Assembly: GCA_030142905.1 (NCBI GenBank)
Contig: JASJOG010000054.1
Coordinates: 1-64,000 of the forward strand
Direction: 5' to 3'
DNA: 64,000 nucleotides
Origin: Heliopora coerulea
Taxonomy: Eukaryota; Cnidaria; Anthozoa; Scleralcyonacea; Helioporidae
Position 1 is the stretch's first letter, and every line of letters begins with the position of its first letter. Positions 34,329 to 46,150 of the stretch are shown here, piece by piece. Position numbers and translations under genes: made by a program. The notes beneath the pieces were generated by a model. That model saw only the letters and a program-made list of their open reading frames with translations, was not told the DNA's origin and ran no database searches.

Positions 34329-34773
34329 TCCGGCAAACTTTTTGGCAAACTGTTGGTGGTCACGTGTCTTGGTCTTGTGCTGGTTTGTTGATGATTTCAG
34401 CCATGGTCTGGCACTGGCCGGCTTGGTAAACGAAACAAAAACATAGCTCAAATTTCCCATGGAAACTGGTAGGTTTATTGATATTTTAATACATTTAATA
34501 TCTAGCAATTTCTTTTAACGAAACGGATATTAACTCTTGTGGATGTAGAGGAAGCGGAGGTTACAGCAAGCCAGATAGGAAAGCTATTTTGTCGGTGTAG
34601 TTTCTAACTTCTGTTGTGAATATTCGTGGTCAGGAAATTTAATGCGGGCGAGATTAATGCTCTTATGGTTTAAATGGTTGCCCGTCTCAACGAGAAGATC
34701 CCATTGGATCAGATATAGTTCCTGCTTCAAGAACATGAAAGAAGTCAAATACGAGATGGAGCAAGCAACGAGT

Positions 34774-35556
34774 ATGGGAAAGGATCGTTCACAGCCAATT
34801 TGTTTCAACTCAAGGTCGAAGGCACCTTACGATACATTCTCGAACTTTTACGAAGTGAAAATCGAGATGCCCGAAGGATGTTTTAATTCAGTGGAGCACT
34901 ACTTTCAGTCAATGAAGTTTATTGATGAAAATCATTCGCGATTTGAAATCAATGGAGATCTCGGAAGACAAGGGACAACAACTGGTACGTGGAAACCCGC
35001 TGTATCAAAAGGAAGATTCATAAAGTCAGCAGGCTCAAAGTCAGGAACCCAAAAATACGGGTTGACATTAAGGAGCGATGGACTAGATCGAGACAGAGCT
35101 AAAAGAAAGATGAAGGAAGGTTTACGAAGGAAATTTGAAAAAGTACCGTTTAAAACTTTGTTGTTGAATACACTGGACCGACCACTGGTTCATACTCCGC
35201 TTAGGGGAAAAACAGATGATTGGACTGGTAAGGTTGACAAAACAAGCGGGAACATTGTAGGGAAGAACCACATGGGAAAACTGCTCATGGAAGTTCGAAA
35301 GGAAATACAAGAACTGAGCGAAAGAGGCCAAAGTGAAGAAAACGAAAGAAAGGACGATGGAAATGGTACTAAAAGTGAAGCAAGTGAGCATGAAATTGCT
35401 AATGAGGACACCGAATGTGTACTAGAACCGGTAGGGGATGATGAGGGAAATCGGGTGGAAAAGAGAAAGCGTGACGACAGTGAAAAAGATAAGGGAGGGG
35501 AGACTGCTGCGAAGGAATCTAAAGAACCCAAAAGAAAACGAAAGAAATTAAAATGA
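34774..35556 (+). CDS. NADAR-domain protein (YbiA-like N-glycosidase family), intact
   Basis: Single exon, 260 residues from the ATG at 34774. I chose that start because it aligns with the start of the broken paralogue at 10616; the open frame extends upstream to 34642 with no family match. NADAR signatures are DTFSNFYEVKI (20-30), SVEHYFQSMKF (39-49), then DDW (148-150) and GKNHMGKLLMEVRKEI (163-178). Family members cleave N-glycosidic bonds: YbiA acts on riboflavin precursors, and later work showed NADAR proteins removing ADP-ribose from guanine in nucleic acids. Residues after about 180 are a charged, low-complexity tail with two basic clusters (EKRKRD; PKRKRKKLK at the C-terminus), which look like nuclear localisation signals, so a nuclear, nucleic-acid role is inferred. 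The substrate cannot be told from sequence. The 3' flank is shared with the pseudogene, showing a segmental copy. Confidence 0.85.
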   Translation: MGKDRSQPICFNSRSKAPYDTFSNFYEVKIEMPEGCFNSVEHYFQSMKFIDENHSRFEINGDLGRQGTTTGTWKPAVSKGRFIKSAGSKSGTQKYGLTLRSDGLDRDRAKRKMKEGLRRKFEKVPFKTLLLNTLDRPLVHTPLRGKTDDWTGKVDKTSGNIVGKNHMGKLLMEVRKEIQELSERGQSEENERKDDGNGTKSEASEHEIANEDTECVLEPVGDDEGNRVEKRKRDDSEKDKGGETAAKESKEPKRKRKKLK

Positions 35557-35759
35557 ATTCAAATGACCACAAAAAATTGACAGCAAGGACAGAACAAACT
35601 ATTGTACGCTTGAGCAGACAAATATTAGAGATTGGAAACTGGAGTACTCTCTGTTACTTTTGACGATATTTTTCTGCGAATAGAATTTTAACCATGCGTT
35701 GGCAACTCTGAATATTCTGTTATAACAGGATATTTTAAAAAATCGTGCAAAGCTTTAGT

Positions 35760-36100
35760 TTAAAGGGCAAAGTTATCGCAACAAATCACGAGTATCGCGC
35801 GAGTTCTGAACGTGAGATCAAACATCCAAGCGTGGCCTTCCACGTACTGCGTCGTTGGGCTGCGTAGTTGTGCCATACACTAACATTGGTCTGATTTCTT
35901 CCTGCAGTACAAATGACGATTTTTCAGAATCCAGTCATTAGAATTTACTAAAGTTGGGTAGGATTTTCATTTAACATCACTATTCATTCGATATAAACGT
36001 ATGTTAAACAGTGGAATTCTGCAGTATTTTCTGTTGCACACTGAACCACCATTTCCCTGAAATGTTCAAAAATTGACTGTTGAAATTTGTTTGAAAATGG
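35760..36100. other. Non-coding interval downstream of the NADAR gene
   Basis: The first part (to about 35750) still matches the flank of the NADAR pseudogene; beyond it nothing is recognised. Confidence 0.4.
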
Positions 36101-36117
36101 CATCAAAACAGGATTTA

Positions 36118-36283
36118 AGAAAAAATTGAAGATGTGCGGTCAGGATTATTCATGATAACAACTAAAGCGTTCTCTGACCAAAATATTTTATTAATACGAC
36201 CTTTCGATTGCCAGTCTGCAATATTTTGGCAATCAAAAGCTCCTATTAATAAAATATTTTAGTCAGAGAACGCTTTAGTTGTT
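36118..36283 (-). repeat. Hairpin retroposon with 16-bp target duplication
   Basis: Perfect direct repeats atcaaaacaggattta at 36102-36117 and 36284-36299. The tail (36118-36153) is followed by a palindrome whose arms run aacaactaaagcgttctctg and its inverse cagagaacgctttagttgtt. Arms and tail match the element at 16087-16274 in the opposite orientation. Confidence 0.85.
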
Positions 36284-36299
36284 ATCAAAACAGGATTTA

Positions 36300-37250
36300 T
36301 TTATTGTAAGCTTTCTGCTACTCAAAAAGGAAAGTTAATGACCAGATTTCACCCTGACTTAAAAAAACATTTGCTTTTGTGGTTTTCCAGGTTCTAAACG
36401 CTTTTTCAAAAGCCCATACTCTAAAAGAATATTAAATTGGCAACCATTTTTGCTTAGGATCTAAGACTACCTGTTCGAAGCATGGAATAGCGATGTTTAC
36501 TTGGCAAATGTTCCCGGATAATTACCTACTTGATGCCCAACTTATACACTGGATTAGTTAATCAGAATTTGGCCAACCAAACACCCTCCCTCTATTTCTG
36601 CTTAACCTCTTGTCTCCCTATATTCTTTTACTTCACCTGTTACACTTCCCTGAAATTTGCAATTTAAATATCACCAAAACAGTTCGAGATCATCGCCGTT
36701 TGGAGCTTATATATCAGATTCTCAATGCAAACTAAAGCGTAGTCTGAGAAGTGGTTTGTTTATACCTTCACCATAGCTAATAAGTCAATACAGCTGGAGT
36801 ATAATCTTTATCCATTAATATAAAACTTCGTGATGAATATAGGTTGTTACTCTCGGACTTAACTAGCTTCTAAATTCTCTTGTTACATCTTCATTAATTT
36901 TGTTTAAAGAAAACAAAAAGTCAAATTCAAGATTACTACGTATCGTTTCCAATTTGTCGGTTTTTTTGATTTCCAAAAATTGAGGGAAGCATGCGTTCCG
37001 AAGGGGTGCGAGATCGGCTCTTTGGGTATAGCGTAAACAGTAGTCTTACTTTTAAGACCTTTACGTATTGTTCAAAAACTGCTCTCAAAATACGTTAGAT
37101 GCCCTTTCAGAAACCCAGAAATTTCAAAAATTTTCTTGAGGAGCAAGACACCTGGCACCACAAAAGCTCCTGAACTCGGCGATTGGTGATGCATCTTCGG
37201 CAGACCAGTGACTTGGCTAGTGAATTCTGTAAACATAGCACCTTATCCAA
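36300..37250. other. Non-coding interval before the JmjC gene's last exon
   Basis: No gene or repeat with clear ends. It should hold the 3' UTR of the minus-strand JmjC gene on its right side. Confidence 0.4.
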
Positions 37251-37252
37251 GC

Positions 37253-40200
37253 CTAAAGTTCATCATGTAAAGCGAGATGTTTATGAAGCTCACGCTCCAT
37301 TGTTGGATCGTGAATTCGAGAGTTTCGATAGTTTGACAGTGCGTCGTCGATTTTCGTAACCAGCTGGGTGTACGATCTTGACTTTCCGTCGACGAAAAGT
37401 TTCTTGATGATCTAAATTGAAATTTAACCAGAAAAAAAACGAAAGCAAATTTGATTATCAGTTTTAAAGTGACTGAAAAAGTTCTTAAATGAAGAAGCTG
37501 TATCCTCTAATTCCATGATTAACCCAGTATATCACTAGGAGATATAGAAATCTTATCTTTCAGGTTTTTTGTTGCATGGCTTCAGTTTCATTCTACCTTC
37601 AATCTACATTTTATACTGCAGAGCAGTTTAAAAGTGAAATTTCAGACCTAATACTTTGCTTTTTGCCATTGCAGCTTAGATATCGCCCAGCTTATAGCAA
37701 GTGCCAGAGAGTAGCCAACGTCAGGCACGACAGTACTTACAATGAACATCCACGCACTGGCCTGCCAACACTCCCTCACTGATTAATGATGTTAAGCACA
37801 TATGCTCTTATTACTTACTTCGGACCCCTTCTGAAACGTTCCTCCTAATTTCTGCAAGAAAACCACAAAAAGATTTTAAGCTACTACAAATGACCTGGCG
37901 AATAAAGCACAGACAATTACTTTACGTCAAATTAAGCTACTACAGTGTCAGAATTCTCGATGAATTTGACGTTAAAATGGAATCTTTAGTAAATCTCAAT
38001 ACAATAATTTTTACGATTAAGACACTCTCGAAATGGTACTGCTGCATTAATCAGATTTAACGGGCGTTCTTACTAAGTCTTTACCAACCTACTAATTTTG
38101 GACAATCCTCATTAAAAAATTGTCCATTTAATTATGAATTGAAGATTTCATACAGCGTAAAGTCATTAGAGTCAAGTATTTTAGAGGAGGTAATTAAAAT
38201 TTACTGAAGAGATAGTTCATACAAGAAGCTCGTTGACTTCTGATAGTCAGAAAAGCCTATAGGGGGCATTTCTACTGCAATGTACGGGAACACGAGAATA
38301 TTTCAAGAGGAAGTGCGGGACTCTAGAGGATATGATGGTGGTGCCGATAGATGTCCTCGTTAGGCATCAATCTAAGCATATTAAAAATAAAGACAAGCAA
38401 CCTACCTCTGTATAACCACTTAGAAATGCGTTCTCATCGAACAGACCATTGTTGAAAGAATTTTCGAACAGTGCTCTACATGATGATAGAAGCGATAATA
38501 AAAAGAAAAATAAAAATAGAAAATTTAAGTAAACTAACCTTGAGAGAAACCCCGGAAACGTTCATGCTTGGTAATATAACCAGCGCGAGTGTAATTGGCT
38601 AAAGGTGTCCAAATTCAACCAATAACCAATCACAACTCGCACTAATTACTCAGTACCAAGTCTATCCGGCTGTTCAAATTTATTCGTCAATTTTAGTTTT
38701 CTTTCAGGTGTTTAACAGTTGGCCTTCGTGAAAAATTCGAAAGAAATTTTACTCTGGAACGAAGCTATAAGGTCCAATTTACATCCACGTCAGCAAACGT
38801 AGCCTTAGAGCGATAGATTGGAAATCCGAATTCCAAAAAATTAACATGACAATCAAGTCTGTTGCAATCCTTTAAGGATAAAAGGCATGTTTCTGGAGGC
38901 CAATATTTAAAAATTCATGCCACCATAGCTTAAACCAACTTAATATTCACTAAATTATCACTCCTCAAACCAACGTAATATTCATTAACTTACTATACCT
39001 TAAAAAATACATTCAATACTCATAAACTTACCTAATTCTGTGCTCTTCGATGTGACTGTATTCAAAGTTAGGCGTGTTTCCAACATCAGTTGGTGCAAAT
39101 AACTGCGTTATCTGTTTCAAATCATTTACGCTCATTTTATCAACTTCCTCACGACTTACGAATCCTGAACCAGAAGGATCTAAGAATTCTATGAACTAAA
39201 AAAAACAGAGATAACGTCCACTATAATGACTACATCCATAATGGAATCATATCCATCCAGCGTTTGAAAAAACAAAACCGACTTTCCTCGTTATGTAACA
39301 AACAATTAGATAACAAGACTGAGTTTTCTATGAGCAGATAGTGAACCAGGGCGAATTCTCAGTTACCAGTTTAAATTTGGTTGTCGATGGGAATTCGCTC
39401 AATCTGTAATAGAAGAGGCATTCTCATAATAAATGAAAACCATTCATTCAAGATATCTATCATTCATTCAGATTTCTCCAAGCTCCCACATTTCCAACAT
39501 ACATGTCGTATTCGACGCATTTTTATTGATAATTTTGGAAAGGATAGCCAATCAAGTTCACCGACTTGTGATGTAAAATAGTAAATTGATACTGTGTAGC
39601 ACTGAAAACATCAATATGCTCATTGTTCCTTCAACTTACGACAAGCTAGATATGAAAGTTGAAAGCTCGCCGTTATGACACTCCGTTATTCTAACAGCTC
39701 AAGACAACAAAGAACTTTCTTTGGTCGAGTCCACCTGGTTTCTTTAACTACGAATTTATGGAATATAATGATTCTGGCCTGAGGTTTGATTTATGAGGAC
39801 TGATGCAGAGGACGCGAAGAATGCTCTACCATATTCTAATACCTTTTTAGATCGTCGCCTAGTGTCATCTCGCAATAACTTCCATTTACTGCTTGTTTTA
39901 TCAAAAAGGAAAAATCGTTTGGTGAAAGAGGTGAGATTTATTCTCGTTTCTTCATCTGCCCAGGACAGTAGTAACGTCTTGATGAGGTAAATATCATGGT
40001 TGCCTTGGGTGAAGTCTCCGTGCCCGGGATATCGCCAAATGACTTCGACGTTACCCAACGGAAACGGTGCGGGAATGGCTTCAGGACAATCATGTGAGTT
40101 GAAATGCGATATCCTTGAGAACCAGATGGACACAGCTGTATTCATGTAACCGTTCGACCGTACTTGGTGCCAGTATCCTATGGGATAAACAGACGGCATA

Positions 40201-43119
40201 TGATAATGGCGAAAGTACGCATGTGCTTGCAAGTGTGTGCATTTATGATGGTAGGTTGGTAGATAGGATAGAAAGGTAGGTAGGTTATTTGGCTGGTTAG
40301 TTGGTTGGTTATGTTTGTTTGTTTGGTTGTTTAGTTCGTACTGTAGGTAGGTAGGTAGGTAGGTAGGTAGGTAGGTAGGTAGGTAGGTAGGTAGGTAGGT
40401 AGGTAGGTAGGTAGGTAGGTAGGTAGGTAGGTAGGTAGGTAGGTAGGTAGGTTAGGTAGGTAGGTTGGTAGGTAGGTAGGTAGGTAGGTAGGTAGGTTGG
40501 TAGGTTGGTAGGTTGGTTGGTAGGTAGGTTGGTAGGTAGGTAGGTTGGTAGGTAGGTAGGTAGGTTGGTAGGTAGGTAGGTAGGTTGGTAGGTAGGTAGG
40601 TAGGTAGGTAGGTAGGTTGGTAGGTAGGTAGGTTGGTAGGTAGGTAGGTAGGTTGGTAGGTAGGTAGGTAGGTTGGTAGGTAGGTTGGTAGGTAGGTAGG
40701 TTGGTAGGTAGGTAGGTAGGTTGGTAGGTAGGTAGGTAGGTAGGTTGGTAGGTAGGTAGGTAGGTAGGTAGGTTAGGTAGGTAGGTAGGTTGGTAGGTTG
40801 GTAGGTAGGTAGGTTGGTAGGTTGGTAGGTTGGTAGGTAGGTAGGTAGGTAGGTTGGTTGGTAGGTAGGTAGGTAGGTTGGTTGGTAGGTAGGTTGGTAG
40901 GTAGGTAGGTTGGTAGGTAGGTAGGTAGGTTGGTAGGTAGGTAGGTTGGTAGGTAGGTAGGTTGGTAGGTAGGTAGGTAGGTTGGTTGGTAGGCAGGTTG
41001 GTTGGTAGCTAGGTTGGTTGGTAGCTAGGTTGGTTGGTAGCTAGGTTGGTTGGTTGGTTGGTAGGTTGGTAGGTTGGTTGGTAGGTTGGTAGGTTGGTTG
41101 GTAGGTTGGTAGGTTGGTTGGTTGGTAGGTTGGTAGGTTGGTTGGTTGGTAGGTTGGTAGGTTGCTTGGTGGGTTGGTAGGTTGGTAGGTTGGTTGGTAG
41201 GTTGGTAGGTAGGTAGGTTGGTAGGTAGGTAGGTTGGTAGGTAGGTAGGTTGGTAGGTAGGTAGGTTGGTAGGTAGGTAGGTTGGTAGGTAGGTAGGTTA
41301 ATAGGTAGGTAGGTTGGTAGGTAGGTAGGTTGGTTGGTAGGTAGATAGGTTGGTTGGTAGGCAGGTTGGTTGGTAGGTAGGTTGGTTGGTAGGTAGGTTG
41401 GTTGGTTGGTTGGTTGGTAGGTTGGTAGGTTGGTAGGTTGGTTGGTAGGTTGGTTGGTAGGTTGGTAGGTTGGTTGGTTGGTAGGTTGGTAGGTTGCTTG
41501 GTGGGTTGGTAGGTTGGTAGGTTGGTTGGTAGGTTGGTAGGTTGGTTGGTAGGTTGGTAGGTTGGTTGGTTGGTTGGTAGGTTGGTAGGTAGGTTGGTTG
41601 GTTGGTAGGTTGGTTGGTTGGTTGGTAGGTTGGTTGGTTGGTAGGTTGGTTGGTAGGTAGGTTGGTTGGTAGGTTGGTTGGTAGGTTGGTTGGTAGATTG
41701 GTTGGTAGGTTGGTTGGTTGGTTGGTTGGTTGGTTGGTTGCATCCACACTAATTTACATGCATCCACACTAATTTACCTTTCGTTTTGGCTGTTAAACGA
41801 AAACTAAAGTGTAGCACTTAAGAAGAGCCTCTTTCTGTTCTTAATCGCAGTAAAAATTCCCGTATCGGGAGAAAATCTGTTGTTTAATATTATTTTTTTA
41901 ATCACCTTACGTACAATTATAATTTTCAAATTGATATTTCAGCTAGTCACTGACAATAAATATTTCTCTGAATTGCTAACTCATATTAAGTACCTTCTGG
42001 CATAAAAATACAATCTCCTTTATTCATGTTGACCTTTGAATACCTCACGTCTAAAATTCTGGGAAACTCTTCAAGGTCCACGTGGTCCACGTCAATTACG
42101 GAGAATCCTCCGTATTCGTGCCGTGAATCCTCATCCTGATAAATCAAGTTGGTTTGAGAGGGATGGATAGTGAGCCATTCTTTTGTTCCGTTGAAGATAC
42201 AGTGTATAGAGCTGAAAGGATCCCTATGCAGCAATGTCTTCCCGCCACCTGCCGAGAAGAATAAATGAGTTTCTTGGATATTGTGAAGAAATGATCCACA
42301 TCTAGACGAAAATACAACGATAAGCAAGCCTGTCAAAAAGGATTCAAAAAGGTTCATTTCCGCTACGGGTGTTTGAAAAATATTTCAAGATTATTCTCAT
42401 AATTAATAATCCGACGTTAACGGATATTGATCAAAAGCGTAGGAAAGCCGAGGGAAGTTTCCCTTTGGCAAATAAAATCGTCCGTCGTCAGCCAGAATAA
42501 AATAACGAATCTATCCCGAAAGAAAGGAGTAAAGCAATTTGAGCTACGTGGTGATTTTAAGGTTGTAAGCCTTCGATTGCTTTATCAATCGTAATGAGGA
42601 GAAGTTCAGTCAACTAAATCGTCCCTCATGGATTCTGTACAGTTGAAAGACGGTGAGATTTAGTCGCTCCTTGATTGAGGATATCGACTAAGGATGTTCG
42701 AGATTAAGCTTCCTTCTCGAAACAAAGAACTCCCAGATGACTTTTGCGTTACTAGAGCATTTTTCAAACTAGTCAATGCCCCACGTATTTTACGTGAGTC
42801 TCACGCATTCAGCTGAAGAGTCACACTCCCTCGTGTGACCACGAAAATCTAAGTCAAAGTTTCTTTCAAAATATTAAATACGTTTCTAGTTGGTTCGACT
42901 GCAAGTCTGTTCTCTGAAGCATGATATGCCAAGCGAAAGCCAAGCCGAAGTTGAAGTGTATATCCACATTACATGTGCTTAAGGGTGTCCAGTAATTGGT
43001 TGGCTACTCATTTTCTGTCCGGTGAAAACCACTTATGAGCTATGCTTTGTTGCACAACTTTTAGCAGTAGAATCAGTCTCGCACATTTGCGCACAGGCAG
43101 GTCATTAACAAACACAATC

Positions 43120-43186
<67 letters not shown>

Positions 43187-43227
43187 TAGACCCCTTCCAC
43201 TGTCCTTAGTTGGGTGGTGTGCGAGTT

Positions 43228-43264
<37 letters not shown>

Positions 43265-44640
43265 CCATAAACTTTGTTTCATGAGGGTAAGACGAACTAC
43301 AAACGTATTTTCCCAAGTGGCCCTCAATCAGCGATAGCGGGTTGAATCGTGAAATTGGTAAAAATGAATTGTCAGGGGGGCTTCGATTGGCACAACACAC
43401 CCAACGAGGGCTTCACCCATGATGTTCCAGGGGTCTGCACTCTACCAAAGCTTACCCTCGCAAATCTGAAGAGCTGTAGATTGACAGTTATACGCCGATT
43501 ATTATTCACTCCTACCTTAAACCAGATGGCAGTTCTATATCCTCCTCCATGGGCTGTGGTATTTGCGATATCACATACGAATCCGCTTTCTTGTAGTTCT
43601 CAATGAAATGTTTCACCGTATCCTTACCCAACCCATGCTCTCCAATCGGAATGCGATTACTGCTTTCTGAACGAGCTTCGAGTTTAACTGACAAGTTACC
43701 ATAGTTTTTAATCAGGTATTCTTCCGTCCAGAACTTGTAGGCTCTGGAAAAGGGTAAGAAAAAGAAGTACAAGGCCGTTGCAGGCATCCTTTTAAGGAAG
43801 ATCTAGTTTTGCTGAATACATGCGTACAGCCTTGCCCAGTAATTATTAGTAGTTGGGACAATTTTTTCCAACAATATTTCGAATCTCAGATCAACAAGCC
43901 ATGCCACTATCATTTATAAAGTATTTGTCATATAGGTATGTAATTATACGTAATTATAAGTAACAAACCTTGGAGTGATTTAAATTACATTTCAACATAC
44001 AATTTCACAATTTACTATTTGAATATCTTAATTAAACCCACTTTCAAACACATCATTTGTAAACCGATTGTAAACCGACATTTGAATTGAGAAGTTGTTT
44101 TGTAGTTAAGGCAAAAATATGGCGTCGTTGATTTTGATGTAGCCAGGAGAGAAGATAACATGGCGGATGGAGGTCGCGATTTCCAAACTGTTTTGAGTTT
44201 AAGAAAGCCGTGAGAGTGACAGTGGCCTATCGCTAGGAGCTTTGCAAATAATGGGGAAAGGGACGTAGTTGAAAATTTTTTGCGACCATAGTCAGAAAAG
44301 TTTTGGATTTTAACGATGTTTGAGAACGATTCTTACGACTCCTGTGGCTAAATGGCATTCATCACAACGAACAATGGTACGCAATAATCGTGCCATGTAT
44401 ATGGATCAGGCCTTAGTCTTACTTTGAGTTCTTCGCGGCTCCTGGAAACAGGACAGGTACGCCGGGCCTCACAAATCTTTCCCAGAAATCACTGGGATGA
44501 AGGTCGCCGAAGATCTGTTCTGTCGCTACTTCGGGAGGACGCTGTTGACCCAGAGGCTTCAAATGACCACGGAGATTTTGAGCAAGTGAGACTTGAAACA
44601 GAATGGAAGCCACTTGTATGACCAAAAGATATCGCGACAT
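37253..44640 (-). CDS. JmjC (2-oxoglutarate/Fe(II) oxygenase) protein with EF-hand and ER-retention tail
   Basis: Eight exons, all phase-consistent with GT-AG borders: 44640-44423, 43743-43516, 42301-41994, 40177-39843, 39195-39032, 38475-38406, 37851-37819 and 37411-37253. They give 504 residues. The N-terminus is a signal peptide ([16 protein letters not shown]). The JmjC core has the iron site: HRD with His174 and Asp176 after [13 protein letters not shown] in the next strand, and the third ligand His255 in GYWHQV, so catalysis looks possible. A canonical EF-hand loop, [12 protein letters not shown], spans 369-380; a weaker second one follows. The protein ends in HDEL, an ER-retrieval signal. 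It is therefore predicted to be a Ca-responsive ER-lumen hydroxylase; the substrate is unknown. Intron 3 holds a 1.4 kb tetranucleotide satellite and intron 2 (AAT)n runs. It resembles the JMJD/PSR-type small JmjC proteins, but no orthologue name is assigned. Confidence 0.85.
40340..41745. repeat. 1.4 kb (GGTA/GGTT)n tetranucleotide satellite in JmjC intron 3
   Basis: The left third is nearly pure ggta; the rest mixes ggta and ggtt in higher-order units of 12-20 bases (such as ggtaggtaggttggta). A rare variant gttgcttggtgggttggtag occurs at about 41161 and again about 333 bases later, with matching neighbours, so part of the array was duplicated as a block. At the right edge the unit catccacactaatttac occurs twice (41742-41781). 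The long frames reading [11 protein letters not shown] on the minus strand are by-products. Confidence 0.95.
41986..42357 (-). other. Exon 3 of the JmjC gene (core iron-site exon)
   Basis: The exon proper is 41994-42301 and encodes the HxD iron motif. It is listed separately because it lies next to the satellite-bearing intron. The open frame runs past the acceptor (tcgtctag before 42301) and past the donor (gaaggtac at 41994). Confidence 0.8.
43118..43262. repeat. Two (AAT)n microsatellites in JmjC intron 2
   Basis: About 60 bases of (aat)n at 43121-43184 and about 30 at 43229-43260, separated by a unique stretch. The poly-Tyr/poly-Leu frames here are by-products. Confidence 0.95.
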
Positions 44641-44644
44641 CCTG

Positions 44645-45515
44645 ATAATTTGAAAATAAAAATAACGAATTAATAAAACGATAATCCAGATTTATTATAT
44701 CCTAAGTTAAATAAAACATAATACAGGACATATACGTTGGTACGACTCGCACAAGTTAACAACAGTTATATCCAGCAGTATAATATACGAAGAAGAGACA
44801 TCACAGGATTAGAATTTATTAGAAATTTAACTTTTCCGATAAATTTTAGTTTTTGACGCCTGGGCTTCAATTTTTGTCGTAACTTTCGTCTTTTGAGCCT
44901 TGTTCATTAAGTCCATTTGCATTAAACCACACGTACAAGTTCTGCTTGTCCAAACATGTCATAATCTCCGTATGAAAGGTATTAAACATCCTGGCTTACT
45001 CAATTTGTCTGGCAGTGTTAAACAGACAGTCCGCGGTGGTACCCTTAGTGAGTATTACCAACCAAAAGAAGACGTATACCAATAAGCACTATGGCTGTGC
45101 GGTCATCCAGCATTGGTAAGAATATACCACGACGACTGATACGTTATACATCGGTTGTGGCCTCTACGTTAGAGTTGTTTACGTGCCCTGTCGTGCCCGA
45201 ATTTCTGCATAAAACATAATGTTGGCGGTCATTCAACATATGATTGTCGTGGTCTTAAGTGTTTGATATTTTTCACGGGTTAAAACAGTCCATGAACGTG
45301 TTGATGGAAAATAGTTTTCGCTTCACAAGAACGAACCACGGCGATTGACTATCGCTAAATTCAATAAGTCGGCCAAAAGTGTTATTAAATAGCAAATGAC
45401 TTTCCATTATTTGCACTTCATTAATTAGTTTTTGACCAACTTTTTAATCCTAATGGTCATTTTTGTGTCAAACGACTTTTTTACCAATAAAATAAATTGT
45501 TTTTGAGTCATTTCA
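44645..45515. other. Non-coding upstream flank of the JmjC gene
   Basis: Should contain the promoter of the minus-strand JmjC gene close to 44640; no motif is assigned. No other gene seen. Confidence 0.4.
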
Positions 45516-45589
45516 CATTTTACTCCGACGAAGCATCTTCGCTCAAAAGGTCATTAACTTCTCTCGCAAGCTTCTGCAGTTCCCTAATC

Positions 45590-45720
45590 CTTCTCGCTTT
45601 TGACACGTCGTTCAATACTGCCTAAGCACCGCTCTAGTTTTTTATATCGACGATAAATTCCGTTGGTTTTCTTAGATAACTGATCTAGACATATTACATC
45701 CAACTAAATCATATCACCCT
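45590..45720 (-). other. Possible short coding remnant or exon
   Basis: On the minus strand a frame from about 45706 to a stop at about 45597 reads QLSKKTNGIYRRYKKLERC followed by LGSIERRVKSEKD. It is basic and helical, of coiled-coil character. It begins after a good acceptor-like ttag but has no clear partner exon and no family match that I recognise. It may be a retroelement gag-like or coiled-coil remnant, or chance. Confidence 0.2.
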
Positions 45721-46028
45721 TCATAAAGTGTACAAGTAATGCGATATATCCAATAACAAGTCGAAACATGTCCATACAGAGACACTCTTGACGGTCGGGC
45801 TAGGGCTGTTGATTTAAATGATCTTTAAGTTGGTATTATGAGGAAGGCATCTGTCACTTAAAATTACGTTGTTTTTCTTACCGAAGCGAAGTTTGTTTTA
45901 AATACCTCCAATCATGCTTGTTTTATACACCGATAAAGCTTAGAATGTCAACATGCAGCATTGCCTCTCAGTCAACAGAGTGAGATACATGTTGGTTATT
46001 TAAGGAATAAAACGAGACGTGTAGCCTT

Positions 46029-46111
46029 TTGAGAAGGAGGAACAGGCAGCAGGTGAGAAGAAGAAAAAGGGAGGAAAATAAGGAAGAACAAGAAGAAGAA
46101 GAACAAGAAGT

Positions 46112-46150
<39 letters not shown>

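Noticed and set aside
41009..41767. Long minus-strand frames of Pro-Thr-Asn-Gln-Leu-Tyr repeats
   Set aside because: They are the translation of the 4-base satellite, which has no stop in several frames; there is no start context, splice site or unique sequence.
43118..43327. Poly-Tyr and poly-Leu frames
   Set aside because: By-products of (AAT)n in a JmjC intron.
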